Source of the DNA: Paracoccus haematequi
GTDB taxonomy: Bacteria; Pseudomonadota; Alphaproteobacteria; Rhodobacterales; Rhodobacteraceae
Assembly (NCBI RefSeq): GCF_900631945.1
Contig: NZ_UZWE01000045.1
Coordinates: 1 to 64,000, forward strand
DNA length: 64,000 bases
Reading direction: 5' to 3'
The notes beneath the pieces are model-generated. The model made no database searches. It worked only from the letters and a program-made list of their open reading frames with translations, and was not told the origin of the DNA. The position numbers were made by a program, and so were the translations under genes. How positions within the stretch are numbered: position 1 is the stretch's first letter; every line of letters starts with the position of its first letter. This document shows positions 1 to 8,912 of this stretch, in pieces.

Positions 1-4
1 CCCC

Positions 5-37
5 GCATAAGATACGTCGTTAACGACGTCGCTATGC
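5..37. repeat. Imperfect inverted repeat around a perfect 16-bp palindrome
   Basis: Positions 14-29 read acgtcgttaacgacgt, a perfect palindrome. Outer arms gcata (5-9) and tatgc (33-37) extend it to a 33-bp imperfect dyad. Read on the minus strand, the first 60 bases begin with GGGG, which is also how many Tn3-family ends begin, but the remainder does not match a terminal repeat I know. It may be a transposon or recombination-site remnant at the edge of an accessory block. Only the symmetry is directly seen. Confidence 0.6.
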
Positions 38-331
38 ACGTGTCTTAGCCGATCACCCCACGCTCAGGCAGGCGGTGGCAACCGGGCGGTTACGATCCAG
101 GCTCGGGCGGCCGAGGAACTGACCTTGCTGCCAGATGGCTCGGCCATTGCCGAGATGCTGAGCGACTACGGCGTCATGCGCGATCAGGCTCAAGCGTGCA
201 ACCGCGCACAACACCCGGTGTCAACCACTCTCGGGGGACGAATGCCCGATCAAACACAACTTTCCCACTCCGCGCTGTGCCCGCCATCTGATCGATCCCT
301 GCCGCCTGGACTTAGAGAACTCGCATCATGA
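38..331 (+). pseudogene. Unidentified decayed ORF, C-terminal part only
   Basis: This frame is open from about base 11 to a stop at 329-331, with no convincing start or ribosome binding site. The most protein-like stretch lies at about 70-200 (encoding ...RAAEELTLLPDGSAIAEML...), after which the composition becomes unprotein-like. It may be the tail of a phage-type or transposon-borne gene cut by the event that left the palindrome at 14-29, but I do not recognise the family. The remainder up to the DUF5946 stop at 425 holds nothing else I can support. Confidence 0.25.
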
Positions 332-424
332 CAGCTTACGAACCAGGTTGTGCAGTCGCGCCCAGTACGCCCGGTAATAACAGATCATCGAAAGAAGGCG
401 CCGATATGGCTTGCGGCAGTCTTC

Positions 425-904
425 CTAAATGCCACATGCCTCAGAGACCCACTGCCGAGCTAACCCCCAGTGATCCTTCCAGGCGCCCCAGGCAGAGCGC
501 GCCCACGTCCAGGAGTGCGCTTCGTACTCGTCGAGGGTGTCGGCAAGCACCATATCGGAAATCGTGAATCCTCCCCTGTGTAGGGGCTTGGGCGGCTGGA
601 CTCGAGCGAACTTCCTGGGACCATCGAAAAAAGCCTTGAGCCGGGGATGCAGGTTACAGGTCAATCCTTGCTCCATTGACCAGCACATCGCAGCCAGATG
701 GGCAGCGGCCGATTTGGAAGAGATCATGTAGATTTCCGGGTGCTGCAAGCAGTAGGCGTCAACTGTCAGCCGATGAAAAGCGAAGTAGGAAGCATCGGAG
801 AACTCCTTCTCGGCCAGAGCACCGAATAGCTCCCGACATCCATCGAGCCCACCAACATCTGACGCGCCACAAAGCGGACATTCTCTGTTGTGCGGGCCAC
901 TCAC
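425..904 (-). CDS. DUF5946-like protein
   Basis: This encodes 159 residues. A CPLCGA segment near the N-terminus and the pattern HRLTVDAYCLQHPE followed by an S..AAHLAAMCW segment resemble the DUF5946 family, for which I know no function. The GTG start at 904 overlaps the TGA stop of the upstream membrane-protein gene by four bases (GTGA), so translation is probably coupled. This places the start well inside the longer open frame, which extends upstream without family similarity. It is the last gene of a leftward run starting at 4813. Codon use is less GC-biased than in the core genes to the right. Confidence 0.7.
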   Translation of the reverse strand: MSGPHNRECPLCGASDVGGLDGCRELFGALAEKEFSDASYFAFHRLTVDAYCLQHPEIYMISSKSAAAHLAAMCWSMEQGLTCNLHPRLKAFFDGPRKFARVQPPKPLHRGGFTISDMVLADTLDEYEAHSWTWARSAWGAWKDHWGLARQWVSEACGI

Positions 905-1272
905 GTCGTGACGTGCCCCGCCAATCCCAGCAGCGCCACGGCGGCAAAAGCAATCCACTGCGGCATATCGCGGTGTCGTTGCCGCTTCCAAATCACGACG
1001 GTGAAGCTCCACACTGCGAGCAGGGCTATCAGGATCGTTCCCGCCAGAGCGAAATCCCTCCATCCATTTGACATCGCTGCAGCGATGTAGCCTGCCGCAG
1101 CCCCGGCCATGACCAAGGTCACAAGATGCCAGCACAAGAAGAGCACGTACTTCACGTCGTCCTTGAACTCACGCGAAGCGAGCAGCGGGCTCACGACTTC
1201 CTTCTCGCCCGCCGTCAGATGGACCAATATCAAGACCAGAAGGCCGGCCGCCGCAGTCCAATACGCAATCAT
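901..1272 (-). CDS. Small four-helix membrane protein, unknown function
   Basis: This encodes 123 residues with about four hydrophobic segments: residues 3-20, 42-66, 75-95 and 105-120. There is a charged loop (AGEKEVVSPLLASREFKDD) between the first two and a basic WKRQRHRD loop before the last. It has no signal peptide cleavage site and no catalytic motif. Its stop overlaps the start of the DUF5946-like gene, so the two are probably co-translated. I do not recognise the family. Confidence 0.65.
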   Translation of the reverse strand: MIAYWTAAAGLLVLILVHLTAGEKEVVSPLLASREFKDDVKYVLFLCWHLVTLVMAGAAAGYIAAAMSNGWRDFALAGTILIALLAVWSFTVVIWKRQRHRDMPQWIAFAAVALLGLAGHVTT

Positions 1273-1360
1273 GGTGCATCCTATTCTTTAGAAAAATCCT
1301 GAACAGCGGCATTTGGCGACCGCCGAAACTGAGCAAGACCATCTCCTTCGTCGCATCGAT

Positions 1361-1867
1361 TTAGCCTCGATCCGACCGCCACATGCGCTTTTCACCCATG
1401 CTGAACTGTCGCAGACCCGTCTTTCGCGCAAGCTGCTCTGCCGCGGCATTCTCGATCGCCGTCTCGGCGATGAACGTTGTCAGACCGAACCGCCGGGTAG
1501 CCCAGGGAAGGATTGCTGCCATAATCTCGGTCGCCGCTCCGTTACCCCAGCAAGACGAAATCAACTCAATTCCAAGATCGGCCTGACCGGGCGCCAACCC
1601 TCCCATTCGAACACCGACATTGCCGAGGTATGTTTTCGGATCGTCACGGGGCGCGACCGCGAGTTGGTAGTTCAGCCTGGGTTCCTCGCGTTGCCAGAGA
1701 AGAAAAAGATCGAAAACCGACGAAGCATGCGCCGCGCCGCGTTCACTCTCCAGATGGAACCGCGAGAACTCCGGATCCATGTGGCAGGCAATGAATGCTT
1801 CACGGTCATGCTCCGTAAACTCCCGGACCATGAAGCGGTCCGTAGTCATGAGGCCCGCAATCGACAT
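1361..1867 (-). CDS. GNAT N-acetyltransferase, RimJ/RimL-like
   Basis: This encodes 168 residues with the layout of RimJ/RimL-type GNAT enzymes. An N-terminal strand (TTDRFMVREFTEHDREAF) is followed by a central YLGNVGVR strand. Next comes the acetyl-CoA binding region (GIELISSCWGNGAATEIM), where the usual Q/RxxGxG/A is degenerate, and then the NAAAEQLARKTGLRQ segment typical of the last helix. Such enzymes move acetyl from acetyl-CoA to an amine of a protein, peptide or small molecule; the substrate cannot be read here. I chose the ATG at 1867 because an AAGGA-like site lies upstream and similarity begins there. The gene belongs to the leftward accessory run. Confidence 0.8.
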   Translation of the reverse strand: MSIAGLMTTDRFMVREFTEHDREAFIACHMDPEFSRFHLESERGAAHASSVFDLFLLWQREEPRLNYQLAVAPRDDPKTYLGNVGVRMGGLAPGQADLGIELISSCWGNGAATEIMAAILPWATRRFGLTTFIAETAIENAAAEQLARKTGLRQFSMGEKRMWRSDRG

Positions 1868-2035
1868 GTGTCTATCTATCCTTTCCACGGATGAACAATT
1901 GTGTGACATGCCAGCGCCGCCCTTCCTTGCCAACCTCGCAGCGTCGACATGGGTCTGAACCATTACCGGTCACCTCATCGTCGACTCGTCGTTGTTGCCG
2001 ACAAAAACTCACACGGTCTCCGCGTATCCAGAAGC

Positions 2036-3256
2036 TCAAGGGACAGGATGCCTTGAGCCGAAGCTTGCAGACATTTCATAATGGTGCGCAACTTGCAGGA
2101 TGTTTCGTTCGCCGCCGGGCTTTCCGACAATTTGCAGGCCAATCGGCATGCCCTTGCTGTCGAAGCCGCAGCAGACGGTAACAGCAGGCAGCGCATAGTA
2201 ATTGGCAAAGGCCGTGTTCTCCGGCGCAACACCCTGATCCGGATTATTTGCCGCTGCCTCGATTGACGGAACGCACGAGGTCAGAGTTGGAAGCAGGATT
2301 ATATCGGCATCGGCAAACGCATCGCGAGTGACATTGGCCCGATCTGCTTCAATAGTGTCCAAGCCGGCTTGGGGATTCCAGACCGGCACCGCGGATTCAC
2401 CCAACCCGTATCCAACGCCCCGGAGGATGTTCACCGCCTGGTCGAAGGCATGTCTGATTTCCCCGTCGGATTTGAGATTGTTTCCAATACCAAGTCTCAG
2501 GCTGGTGGCTGGATCTTCAAGGTCGGCGAGAGAAATATTGCCCTTGCGCTCAGACAGCACATTCAACATCAACGCGGTATCGGAAGCGCTGCGAGTCGTG
2601 ATCCCTGCATGCGCCATCCAGCGGATAAAGTCATCGACAGGCTCGTCGCCCAAGATGCCTTTCGTACTGATCAGATCAAAGCCGCCCTTGAAACCCACCA
2701 CACCGCAACATGCCGCAGGCAGGCGCGTCGAACCGACCGCATCGGTATCAATCGTCGCATAACAGAGCCCGGCAGCCACAGCGACTGCAGAGCCAGCAGA
2801 CGAACCGCCGGGAATATAGGCTTCGTTCCACGGGTTTCGCACCGGACCAAAACAGCTGGTAAGTCCTGTGGTCGCCATCCCCAGGGCATCCATATTGGTC
2901 TTCCCGACAATTATTGCGCCGGACCGTTTCAGTCTATCGACGGCTTGCGCATCCGCCTCCGGCACGCGGTCCTTGAAGTGCTCGAACCCGGCGGTGGTTC
3001 TGACGCCGGCCGTATCGTAAAAATCCTTCACAGCCACGGGGATGCCGTGGAGCGGTCCGCGACGGTTACCGCCCTTGATTTCCGCTTCCGCCTGCCTTGC
3101 CTGCTCGCGGGCGTCATCGTCCATCACCGTGATGAAGGCGTTCAATTTCGGGTTCAACGCAGCGATCCGTCGCAAACATGCTTCGACTACATCAATCGGC
3201 GACACCTCCCGCGAACCGATGCGCGTGCCCAGATCCTTGATGCTATCGTAGTACAT
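2036..3256 (-). CDS. Amidase signature family amidohydrolase
   Basis: This encodes 406 residues and hydrolyses an amide bond, as in GatA-like and aryl-acylamide enzymes. The Ser-cisSer-Lys triad is visible: Lys77 in VAVKD, the GGSSAGS motif at 150-156 for the cis-Ser, and Ser176 in DAVGSTRLPAA as nucleophile. The usual TDTGGS nucleophile motif is changed to TDAVGS. The protein is shorter than typical 450-480 residue members because the middle domain is trimmed. No gatB or gatC is nearby, so it is a catabolic or detoxifying amidase rather than the tRNA amidotransferase subunit. The adjacent secreted hydrolase points the same way. Confidence 0.85.
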   Translation of the reverse strand: MYYDSIKDLGTRIGSREVSPIDVVEACLRRIAALNPKLNAFITVMDDDAREQARQAEAEIKGGNRRGPLHGIPVAVKDFYDTAGVRTTAGFEHFKDRVPEADAQAVDRLKRSGAIIVGKTNMDALGMATTGLTSCFGPVRNPWNEAYIPGGSSAGSAVAVAAGLCYATIDTDAVGSTRLPAACCGVVGFKGGFDLISTKGILGDEPVDDFIRWMAHAGITTRSASDTALMLNVLSERKGNISLADLEDPATSLRLGIGNNLKSDGEIRHAFDQAVNILRGVGYGLGESAVPVWNPQAGLDTIEADRANVTRDAFADADIILLPTLTSCVPSIEAAANNPDQGVAPENTAFANYYALPAVTVCCGFDSKGMPIGLQIVGKPGGERNILQVAHHYEMSASFGSRHPVP

Positions 3257-3353
3257 TGAAGTTGGCCCTTCTGTTCAGGGTGTCGATTTGTCCTCGCGGA
3301 CCCGCCCCTGCTTTATCGATGGTGGACATCCAGGGGATTGCTGTTTCTGTACC

Positions 3354-4253
3354 TCACGGCGTGGGCAGGTCTCGCACGAAATCTACGATACGCTCTGCGA
3401 CAGCCGGCGCCGCCGCGTCGGAAAGAATGTGCCCCATACCGTCGATCACTTCGATCGGAGCATTTCCCAGGGCTGCCGCCGTGCTTTCGGCATGTACCAG
3501 CGGAAACCATGGATCATCATCGCCATGAAGAACGAGCGCAGGGACTTCGATTGAGCGCAACAATGCTCTTCTGTCGCCCGTTCGGATCGCCGCCGCCACC
3601 TGCCGCTCGGCGGCGTTCGGGTCCTGCACGGCCATGTCGGCCTCCACCCTCGCAGCAACTTCGACATCCGGCATCCTGTTGGCCTCGCCCTCGAAGATGC
3701 GATAGAACCGCGCGAGTTGATCGGCCATCGGTGCGGACGCGTTGGGCGGCGGCTCGGACATTGCCGCCATTGCCGGGCCGTAAGCCAGCCCCGGTTCTCC
3801 CGATGTGGACGAAACCGAGATCAACGACAGCACCCGGTCGGGGTACTCCGCGGCAAGAACCTGGGCGATCATGCCGCCAAGCGAGTGGCCCATGACATGT
3901 GCGCGGTCGATGCCGGCAGCGTCGAGGACCGCAATCGTGTCCGCAGCCATGTCGGAAAGGTCGTAGGCGGCAGAACCGTCCGCGCTCAATACCGTGCTTT
4001 GGCCTGAATCGCGATTGTCGAAAAGCACGACGCGAAAACCATCGGCAAGAAGTGCCTTTGTCAGCCCATCGTTGTGGGGCCGTGTCGCGACGCCCTGGCC
4101 GTTGATGACGATAATCGGAACGCCGGCCTCAGGGCCATGTATCCAATAGGCGAGGTCCACCGCGCCGTTCCTGGCGATGTCCGCGCGTTCCTGCGCGACT
4201 GCAGGGGTCAGCCATAGCAATGCGACAAGCGCGGCAGCCGAAGCATGTATCAT
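3354..4253 (-). CDS. Secreted alpha/beta-fold hydrolase
   Basis: This encodes 299 residues. The ATG at 4253 is preceded by a clear AGGAGG site. An N-terminal signal peptide (residues 1-20, ending PAVA) suggests periplasmic export. The alpha/beta hydrolase fold is indicated by the NGQG oxyanion region, the DNRDSGQS strand-loop, the nucleophile elbow GHSLGG (Ser124), an acid in LHGDDDPW (around Asp247) and His275 in GMGH. It resembles carboxylesterase or haloperoxidase-like hydrolases that act on small esters or lactones; the substrate is unknown. It lies between the amidase and the SRPBCC gene on the same strand, with gaps near 100 bp, so co-transcription is possible. Confidence 0.85.
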   Translation of the reverse strand: MIHASAAALVALLWLTPAVAQERADIARNGAVDLAYWIHGPEAGVPIIVINGQGVATRPHNDGLTKALLADGFRVVLFDNRDSGQSTVLSADGSAAYDLSDMAADTIAVLDAAGIDRAHVMGHSLGGMIAQVLAAEYPDRVLSLISVSSTSGEPGLAYGPAMAAMSEPPPNASAPMADQLARFYRIFEGEANRMPDVEVAARVEADMAVQDPNAAERQVAAAIRTGDRRALLRSIEVPALVLHGDDDPWFPLVHAESTAAALGNAPIEVIDGMGHILSDAAAPAVAERIVDFVRDLPTP

Positions 4254-4357
4254 GGTCTTCCTCCTATTATTGTATTCGATTCGCCGATGCCCCAATGCGT
4301 ATCCGCCGGACTTTCTGGCCTGGTTGCCCCAATCGCAGCCCATTTCGCCTGAACGGC

Positions 4358-4813
4358 TCAGCGTCGGCCGCGAAGGTATTTTCCGAGCGATTCCAGCATC
4401 CCTTCCCAGCCGGATCGATGGCCGGCGACGTCATCCTGGCCATCGAAATAGAGACCCTGTTCGATCAGCCTCATCCGCGTGCCGTCTCCCGTCGTCTCGA
4501 AGGTGATGGCGAGTGTGCCAGCGAAGGTCAGCCGGTCGGCGCTCTTGAGGGACGTTGCGTAGACGATCCGCTGTTCCGGCTCGATCAGCAGATAGCGGTT
4601 CTCGTTGATGTATTGCGGACCTCCCTTGGGGCCGAAGCGGCAGATGTCCGTTTCGCCGACGTGGAAGCGGAACCGCTCGAAGCTCATCTCCCAGCCCTCT
4701 CCGGGTTCGCCCCATGTCCGTTGCGCATCTTCACTCGACCAGGCCGCGAAAACCTCTGCGATCGGCTGGTCGAAATCTCTCGTCAGGTCGACGGTTCCCT
4801 CCACGATGCTCAT
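4358..4813 (-). CDS. SRPBCC / AHSA1-type domain protein
   Basis: This encodes 151 residues with the START-like START/Bet v1 fold typical of the AHSA1 (activator of Hsp90 homologue) family. The signs are the LTRDFDQPIAEVFAAWSSEDAQRTWG opening read in pieces, a central YLLIEPEQRIVYA strand, and the C-terminal GWEGMLESLGKYL helix. These proteins bind hydrophobic ligands; bacterial members are often linked to small regulators, but no ArsR partner is seen here. The ATG at 4813 has a GAAGGGA-like site and matches the family start. It is transcribed divergently from the GlxA-type regulator across a 113-bp gap, which makes it the most likely target of that regulator. Confidence 0.8.
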   Translation of the reverse strand: MSIVEGTVDLTRDFDQPIAEVFAAWSSEDAQRTWGEPGEGWEMSFERFRFHVGETDICRFGPKGGPQYINENRYLLIEPEQRIVYATSLKSADRLTFAGTLAITFETTGDGTRMRLIEQGLYFDGQDDVAGHRSGWEGMLESLGKYLRGRR

Positions 4814-4926
4814 GCCATTGTCCCTTCGTGATGTTGTTTCTGGCGTGGACCGAGACTGCGCCGGATCGGCCTCAAACGTCAGTGTCAGACTCGACAGTTT
4901 CGGGGCATTTGTGCCAGAACTTGAGA

Positions 4927-5937
4927 ATGCCGATACGCCCACGTCCTACAGAACCTCTTCGTGTTTCTATCCTGAGCCTGCCGGAAAGCGGGACGATGGC
5001 CGCCTTCGGCCTGCACGAAGTCCTCGGTGACACGGGGACAAACGACCAGGCGCTGTCCCGCCCGATGCACCCGAAACTGGTGGCGCATCGCCGAGGGCCA
5101 TTCCGGTCCAGCACCGGGTTGATGGTCACGCCCGATGGCGGCCTGAATGGGGATTGTGCCGACGTCATCATCATCTGCGACATCCACCTGCACCATGACG
5201 ATGCGCTCGACGGACGATGGCCAGCAGAGATCGAATGGGTTCATCGCCACATCGACCACGGATCCCTTGTTTGCTCGACATGCAGCGGTGCCGTGCTTCT
5301 GGCCGAGGCAGGCCTTCTGGATGGCGCCGAGGCGGCATCGCACTGGACGATGGCCGACCTCTTCCGCGACCGGTATCCAGCCGTCCGGTTCCGGCCAGAG
5401 CGCATCCTGTGCGACAGCGGGCGCGGCGGGCAGTTGATCACGACGGGCGGGGCATCGTCCTGGCAGGATCTCGCGCTTTACCTGATCGGCCGGTTCTGCG
5501 GCGCGGACGAGGCGGCCCGCATCGCGCGACTGTTCCTTCTCGGCGACCGAGGCTATGGACAGTTGCCCTTTGCGTCGATGGCCCGGCCACGGCAGCACAG
5601 CGATGCGGTCATATCCAGGATCCAGGAATGGCTCGTCGATCACTATGACACCCCGGCACCTGTGGCTGTCATGGTGGATCGCTCGGGCCTGTCGGAACGC
5701 AGCTTCAAGCGCCGCTTTTCCGCCGCCACCGGCTATACGCCCGTCGAATACGTTCAGGCGCTCCGGATCGAGGAAGCCAAGCAGATGCTCGAGACCGAGG
5801 ACATGGGCATCGAAGACATATCCGCCGCCGTGGGCTACGAGGATCCGACCTTCTTTCGCAGGCTGTTCAAGCGCCGCGCCGGCGTCACCCCGGCGCAGTA
5901 TCGCCAGCGCAACCGACTCCGCAGTCTTCCCAGGTAA
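4927..5937 (+). CDS. GlxA-family transcriptional regulator (DJ-1/PfpI plus AraC)
   Basis: This encodes 336 residues in two parts. Residues about 10-200 form a DJ-1/PfpI (class I glutamine-amidotransferase-like) sensor domain, with the elbow CSTCSGAVLLAEAGLL (Cys119). Residues about 225-330 form an AraC/XylS DNA-binding domain with two helix-turn-helix units; the second carries ISAAVGYEDPTFFRRLFKRRAGVTP, read in parts. GlxA-type proteins usually activate catabolic or stress genes. It diverges from the SRPBCC gene and is followed by the glutathione S-transferase gene. The ATG at 4927 fits the usual family start; a TTG six bases upstream is possible. Confidence 0.85.
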   Translation: MPIRPRPTEPLRVSILSLPESGTMAAFGLHEVLGDTGTNDQALSRPMHPKLVAHRRGPFRSSTGLMVTPDGGLNGDCADVIIICDIHLHHDDALDGRWPAEIEWVHRHIDHGSLVCSTCSGAVLLAEAGLLDGAEAASHWTMADLFRDRYPAVRFRPERILCDSGRGGQLITTGGASSWQDLALYLIGRFCGADEAARIARLFLLGDRGYGQLPFASMARPRQHSDAVISRIQEWLVDHYDTPAPVAVMVDRSGLSERSFKRRFSAATGYTPVEYVQALRIEEAKQMLETEDMGIEDISAAVGYEDPTFFRRLFKRRAGVTPAQYRQRNRLRSLPR

Positions 5938-6039
5938 TGGCTGTTTTGCCCCGAAACCGGTCGAAACGCCTCTGATCTGGTCCGGTCCGATCTGCGACGG
6001 TGGGGATGCAAGTTCCACGGGACAATCAGGAGACCGGAC

Positions 6040-6654
6040 ATGGATTTCTACCACACCCCAACCAGTTGCTCGCAGGCCACGCACATTCTTCTGCGCGAAG
6101 CGAAGCTCGATTTCCGGCCACATCGTGTCGACATCTTCAATCGCACGCTCGCGGACGGTTCCGATTACACGCGGATCAATCCCAACGGCTATGTGCCCGC
6201 CCTGGTGCGTGATGATGGCATGCTGCTGACCGAGAACGTTGCCATCCTGGACTGGATCGCAAGCCAGGCCGATGGTCTTCTGCCCACGGGCCGACTTGGG
6301 CGAACGCGGCATCTGCAGATGCTTGGCTTCATCTCGACCGAACTGCACAAGCCCTGCATCCCGCTGTTCTTCATCGAGGACGCGGAACAGCAGAGCCGGA
6401 TCCGGGATCTGCTGTCGTCCCGGTTCCGCAGGATTGGGTCAATGATGGCGGGCGACCATCTGTTCGGAGACCGCTTCACCGGCGCGGATGCATTCCTTTA
6501 TGTCATGCTTCGCTGGGCAGCGATGCTTGAGATCGCGACGCCGAAGGTTTTCGACGCGTTCGTCGACCGCGTCGAACAGAGGCCCGCGGTGCAGGCCGCT
6601 CTCGCCGCCGAGGCGGTGTCGCCGTTGCACGCCGACGTGGCAGAATGCGCCTGA
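6040..6654 (+). CDS. Glutathione S-transferase, beta-class-like
   Basis: This encodes 204 residues. The N-terminal thioredoxin-like domain begins MDFYHTPTSCSQATHILL, with Cys10 at the position of the catalytic cysteine of bacterial beta-class GSTs. The NPNGYVPALV cis-proline loop and the LTENVAILDWIA glutathione-binding segment follow. The all-helical C-terminal domain spans about 90-200. It would conjugate glutathione to electrophiles in the cytoplasm or act as a glutathione-dependent thiol enzyme. It lies 102 bp downstream of the GlxA-type regulator, which suggests shared control with the following small membrane proteins. Confidence 0.88.
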   Translation: MDFYHTPTSCSQATHILLREAKLDFRPHRVDIFNRTLADGSDYTRINPNGYVPALVRDDGMLLTENVAILDWIASQADGLLPTGRLGRTRHLQMLGFISTELHKPCIPLFFIEDAEQQSRIRDLLSSRFRRIGSMMAGDHLFGDRFTGADAFLYVMLRWAAMLEIATPKVFDAFVDRVEQRPAVQAALAAEAVSPLHADVAECA

Positions 6655-6715
6655 TCAAGGCCGCCCCAAGGGCGAGGCATCATTAGTCCCCAGGGGAGAT
6701 CGAAGGAGCACCCTC

Positions 6716-7201
6716 ATGACACAGGCGCTTTCCGTCCTTGCGGTCCTGCTGGTCGCCGTGACCATGGGCCTTGCACTTGCCCATGCGCTGGAGTTTCCGG
6801 GAAAGCTGCGGCTGGACGAGCAGACCTATCGCGCCGTGCAGGCGATCTATTATCCCGGCTTCACCATCGGGGGGCTGATCGGAGAGCTGGGAGCACTTCT
6901 CCTTCTGCCGGTCCTGCTGTTCCTGCTGCCAATCGGCGGCGACCGGTTCTGGTGGACTGCCGCCGCCCTTGCCTGCCTGGCCGCCGGGCACGCGGTCTAC
7001 TGGCTCGTCACCCATCCGGTGAATGCGGTCTGGCTGCAGGACACGGACATTTCGGGACCGGGAGCCGCCTTCTTCTCCATCTATGCGGGACGCGAAGCAG
7101 ATTGGCAGCACCTTCGGAACCTATGGGAGTATTCCCACATCGCGCGCGCCGTGCTGGGCATGGTCGCCCTGACTGCCATGGTCATCGCGCAGACAGCTTA
7201 G
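6716..7201 (+). CDS. Four-helix membrane protein, DUF1772-like
   Basis: This encodes 161 residues with four predicted membrane helices: about 4-24, 47-73, 78-99 and 139-158. The spacing and the C-terminal segment W..LRNLWEYSHIARAVLG resemble the DUF1772 (anthrone oxygenase-like) membrane family. This is a family resemblance from memory, not an alignment. A CGAAGGAG site precedes the ATG. It follows the GST gene in the same direction and may be co-transcribed with it. No catalytic assignment is justified. Confidence 0.65.
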   Translation: MTQALSVLAVLLVAVTMGLALAHALEFPGKLRLDEQTYRAVQAIYYPGFTIGGLIGELGALLLLPVLLFLLPIGGDRFWWTAAALACLAAGHAVYWLVTHPVNAVWLQDTDISGPGAAFFSIYAGREADWQHLRNLWEYSHIARAVLGMVALTAMVIAQTA

Positions 7202-7261
7202 GGCGGGCTGACGCGATTGACGGATCGAAACATCGAAAAGCGGATCGAGGAGAAACGCCAG

Positions 7262-7663
7262 ATGACGACAAATGACAAACGCGGCTTGGTCCGCATTCTG
7301 AACATCGATGCGGCGACCTGTCTCGCGATGGGGCTGCTGCTGGTCCTTGCCGCGCGCCCGGTCGGCACAATCACGGCCATTCCTGGACCGGTGCTGTTCT
7401 ACGCCGGCGTATTGCTGATCCCGATCGGCATCTGCATGGCCGTGATTGGCCGCGCCGGAACCGGCAGCGCGCTTGCTGTATGGCTCGTCATCCTCGGCAA
7501 TGTCGGGTGGACACTTGTCAGCGTGGCACTGCTCGCCTTCATCACCCCCAATGTCCTCGGAATCGCGCTGATCCTTGCGCAGGCGCTGATCGTCGGCCTT
7601 CTGGCCTGGCTCGAATACCGCGCCTGGAGCAGCTTGGGCGACCGCGCTGACGCAGTTGCATGA
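7262..7663 (+). CDS. Small four-helix membrane protein, unknown function
   Basis: This encodes 133 residues with about four hydrophobic helices (residues 15-33, 42-62, 68-90 and 96-117) and short polar termini. A GAGGAG site lies upstream of the ATG at 7262. An in-frame alternative start 45 bases earlier lacks a good site. It is the last gene of the GST/membrane-protein cluster. I do not recognise the family. Confidence 0.6.
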   Translation: MTTNDKRGLVRILNIDAATCLAMGLLLVLAARPVGTITAIPGPVLFYAGVLLIPIGICMAVIGRAGTGSALAVWLVILGNVGWTLVSVALLAFITPNVLGIALILAQALIVGLLAWLEYRAWSSLGDRADAVA

Positions 7664-8072
7664 TTGCGGGCGACTGTAACGGCGGAGAGGCGGGATTACA
7701 CAGCGGAAAAGAACGACGCGCGGCATTGAGCCTTCAGTCCCGCGCGCCGAAAGCCACTCGGCTCGTGATTGTGGCCAAAAGAACTGGAGAGGGTTGGATA
7801 TCAGGCCCGTCCCCTCCGCCATCTTCCCAGTCACGATATCCGTCCGACGGGCTTGGTCCTTGACCTGTTTTGACAAGTCGCCGGGATGTGGAACCCTTTC
7901 GCGGATTGGCGGTTAAGCCCGACGGTCTCTTTATGCATCTTCCTGCAAAAGAATATCGACAAAGTTTTCAGAGCATTTTCCGCAAGGAGTTTGCCTAACC
8001 AGGCGCAGAATTATTGCCAAATCGTTAATCGGGGTTTCTAATCCATGAACCAGTTCCGGGAGGAGTACGCTC
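7664..8072. other. Gene-free boundary between accessory block and core
   Basis: I see no gene in these 409 bases. From about 7960 to 8040 the sequence is clearly more AT-rich than its surroundings (for example caaaagaatatcgacaaag and attattgccaaatcg). A strong gggaggag ribosome site sits just before the next gene at 8073. The change in composition suggests a promoter region for that gene and also marks the edge of the accessory block. Confidence 0.45.
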
Positions 8073-8912
8073 ATGCCCTACGATTTCGCCTATAGGCAGC
8101 TGTTGACCCTGATTGCCGCGCGCAGCCAGCAATGGCTGCGCAACCGGATCGACCTGATGCCTCAGAGTTCGGTCCCAGAAGATCAGATCGACGATCTGGC
8201 GGAAATGGTGGTCGCGGCCCATATCTGCTCTGGCTTGAGGGGAACCCCGGCGCCGTTGCAGGCTTTTGTCCAAAGCCGATTTACCCCGGAATTTACAGAT
8301 TTGTTTGTCGTCCGATTTCAAAGCGATATGACAAACGCCACCCATCCCGGCGGCGCCTTGCTGCGGTGCCTGCCGATCGATCAGCGCGAGGGGATCGCGC
8401 TGCCGGATACCCGATCCCTGGCGGACCGCCTTGCAGCAAGAGACACGCCCAATCCGGCCCTGTGGGCCGAGGTGGAGGCCGAACTGCGCCGCCCTATCCC
8501 CGAGGAACGGCTGAACGACCGCGCCATCGAATCCTATGCCGGGGTGCTGATGCTCGCATACAGGTTCGGGGCCGAGCGGCCGCGCTTTGCCAGCCTTCAG
8601 ACCTATGGGGACGCCTTTGCGAACTGCCTTCGCTTTGCCGACTGGGCGCGGCGGAAGGGCAGGCTGGTGCCGCTGGCGCAGATGATCTTCTGCCTGTGCC
8701 TGATCGACCCCGACCATGACGTAACGCCGATGCTGGCCGAGGCCATTTCAAGCCAGCGGCCCGACGGGTCCTTTCCCGCGCGGATCGGCTTTGGAACCGC
8801 CGATCAGGACGGCGCGGCGCTGCGGCCAACGCTGGCGGTCCTTGTCGCGCTGCACATGGCGATCCATCGCCGCTGGCGCGCGCCGCGACCCACCATGCCG
8901 ATGGCGGCCTAG
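8073..8912 (+). CDS. Conserved alphaproteobacterial protein, DUF6902-like
   Basis: This encodes 279 residues, soluble and mostly helical, without signal peptide or membrane segments. The C-terminal [19 protein letters not shown] segment followed by [12 protein letters not shown] recalls the QxxDGSF-type repeat of the terpene-cyclase/prenyltransferase alpha-toroid fold. Its full-length pattern matches, from memory, proteins annotated as DUF6902 in Rhodobacteraceae. No enzyme activity can be claimed. A gggaggag site precedes the ATG. Its stop overlaps the stop of the convergent fhs gene by four bases. Confidence 0.65.
   Translation: MPYDFAYRQLLTLIAARSQQWLRNRIDLMPQSSVPEDQIDDLAEMVVAAHICSGLRGTPAPLQAFVQSRFTPEFTDLFVVRFQSDMTNATHPGGALLRCLPIDQREGIALPDTRSLADRLAARDTPNPALWAEVEAELRRPIPEERLNDRAIESYAGVLMLAYRFGAERPRFASLQTYGDAFANCLRFADWARRKGRLVPLAQMIFCLCLIDPDHDVTPMLAEAISSQRPDGSFPARIGFGTADQDGAALRPTLAVLVALHMAIHRRWRAPRPTMPMAA

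Noticed and set aside
4885-6348. Minus-strand frame across the GlxA-type regulator and GST
   Set aside because: It spans two genes and their gap on the other strand and has no recognisable domain.
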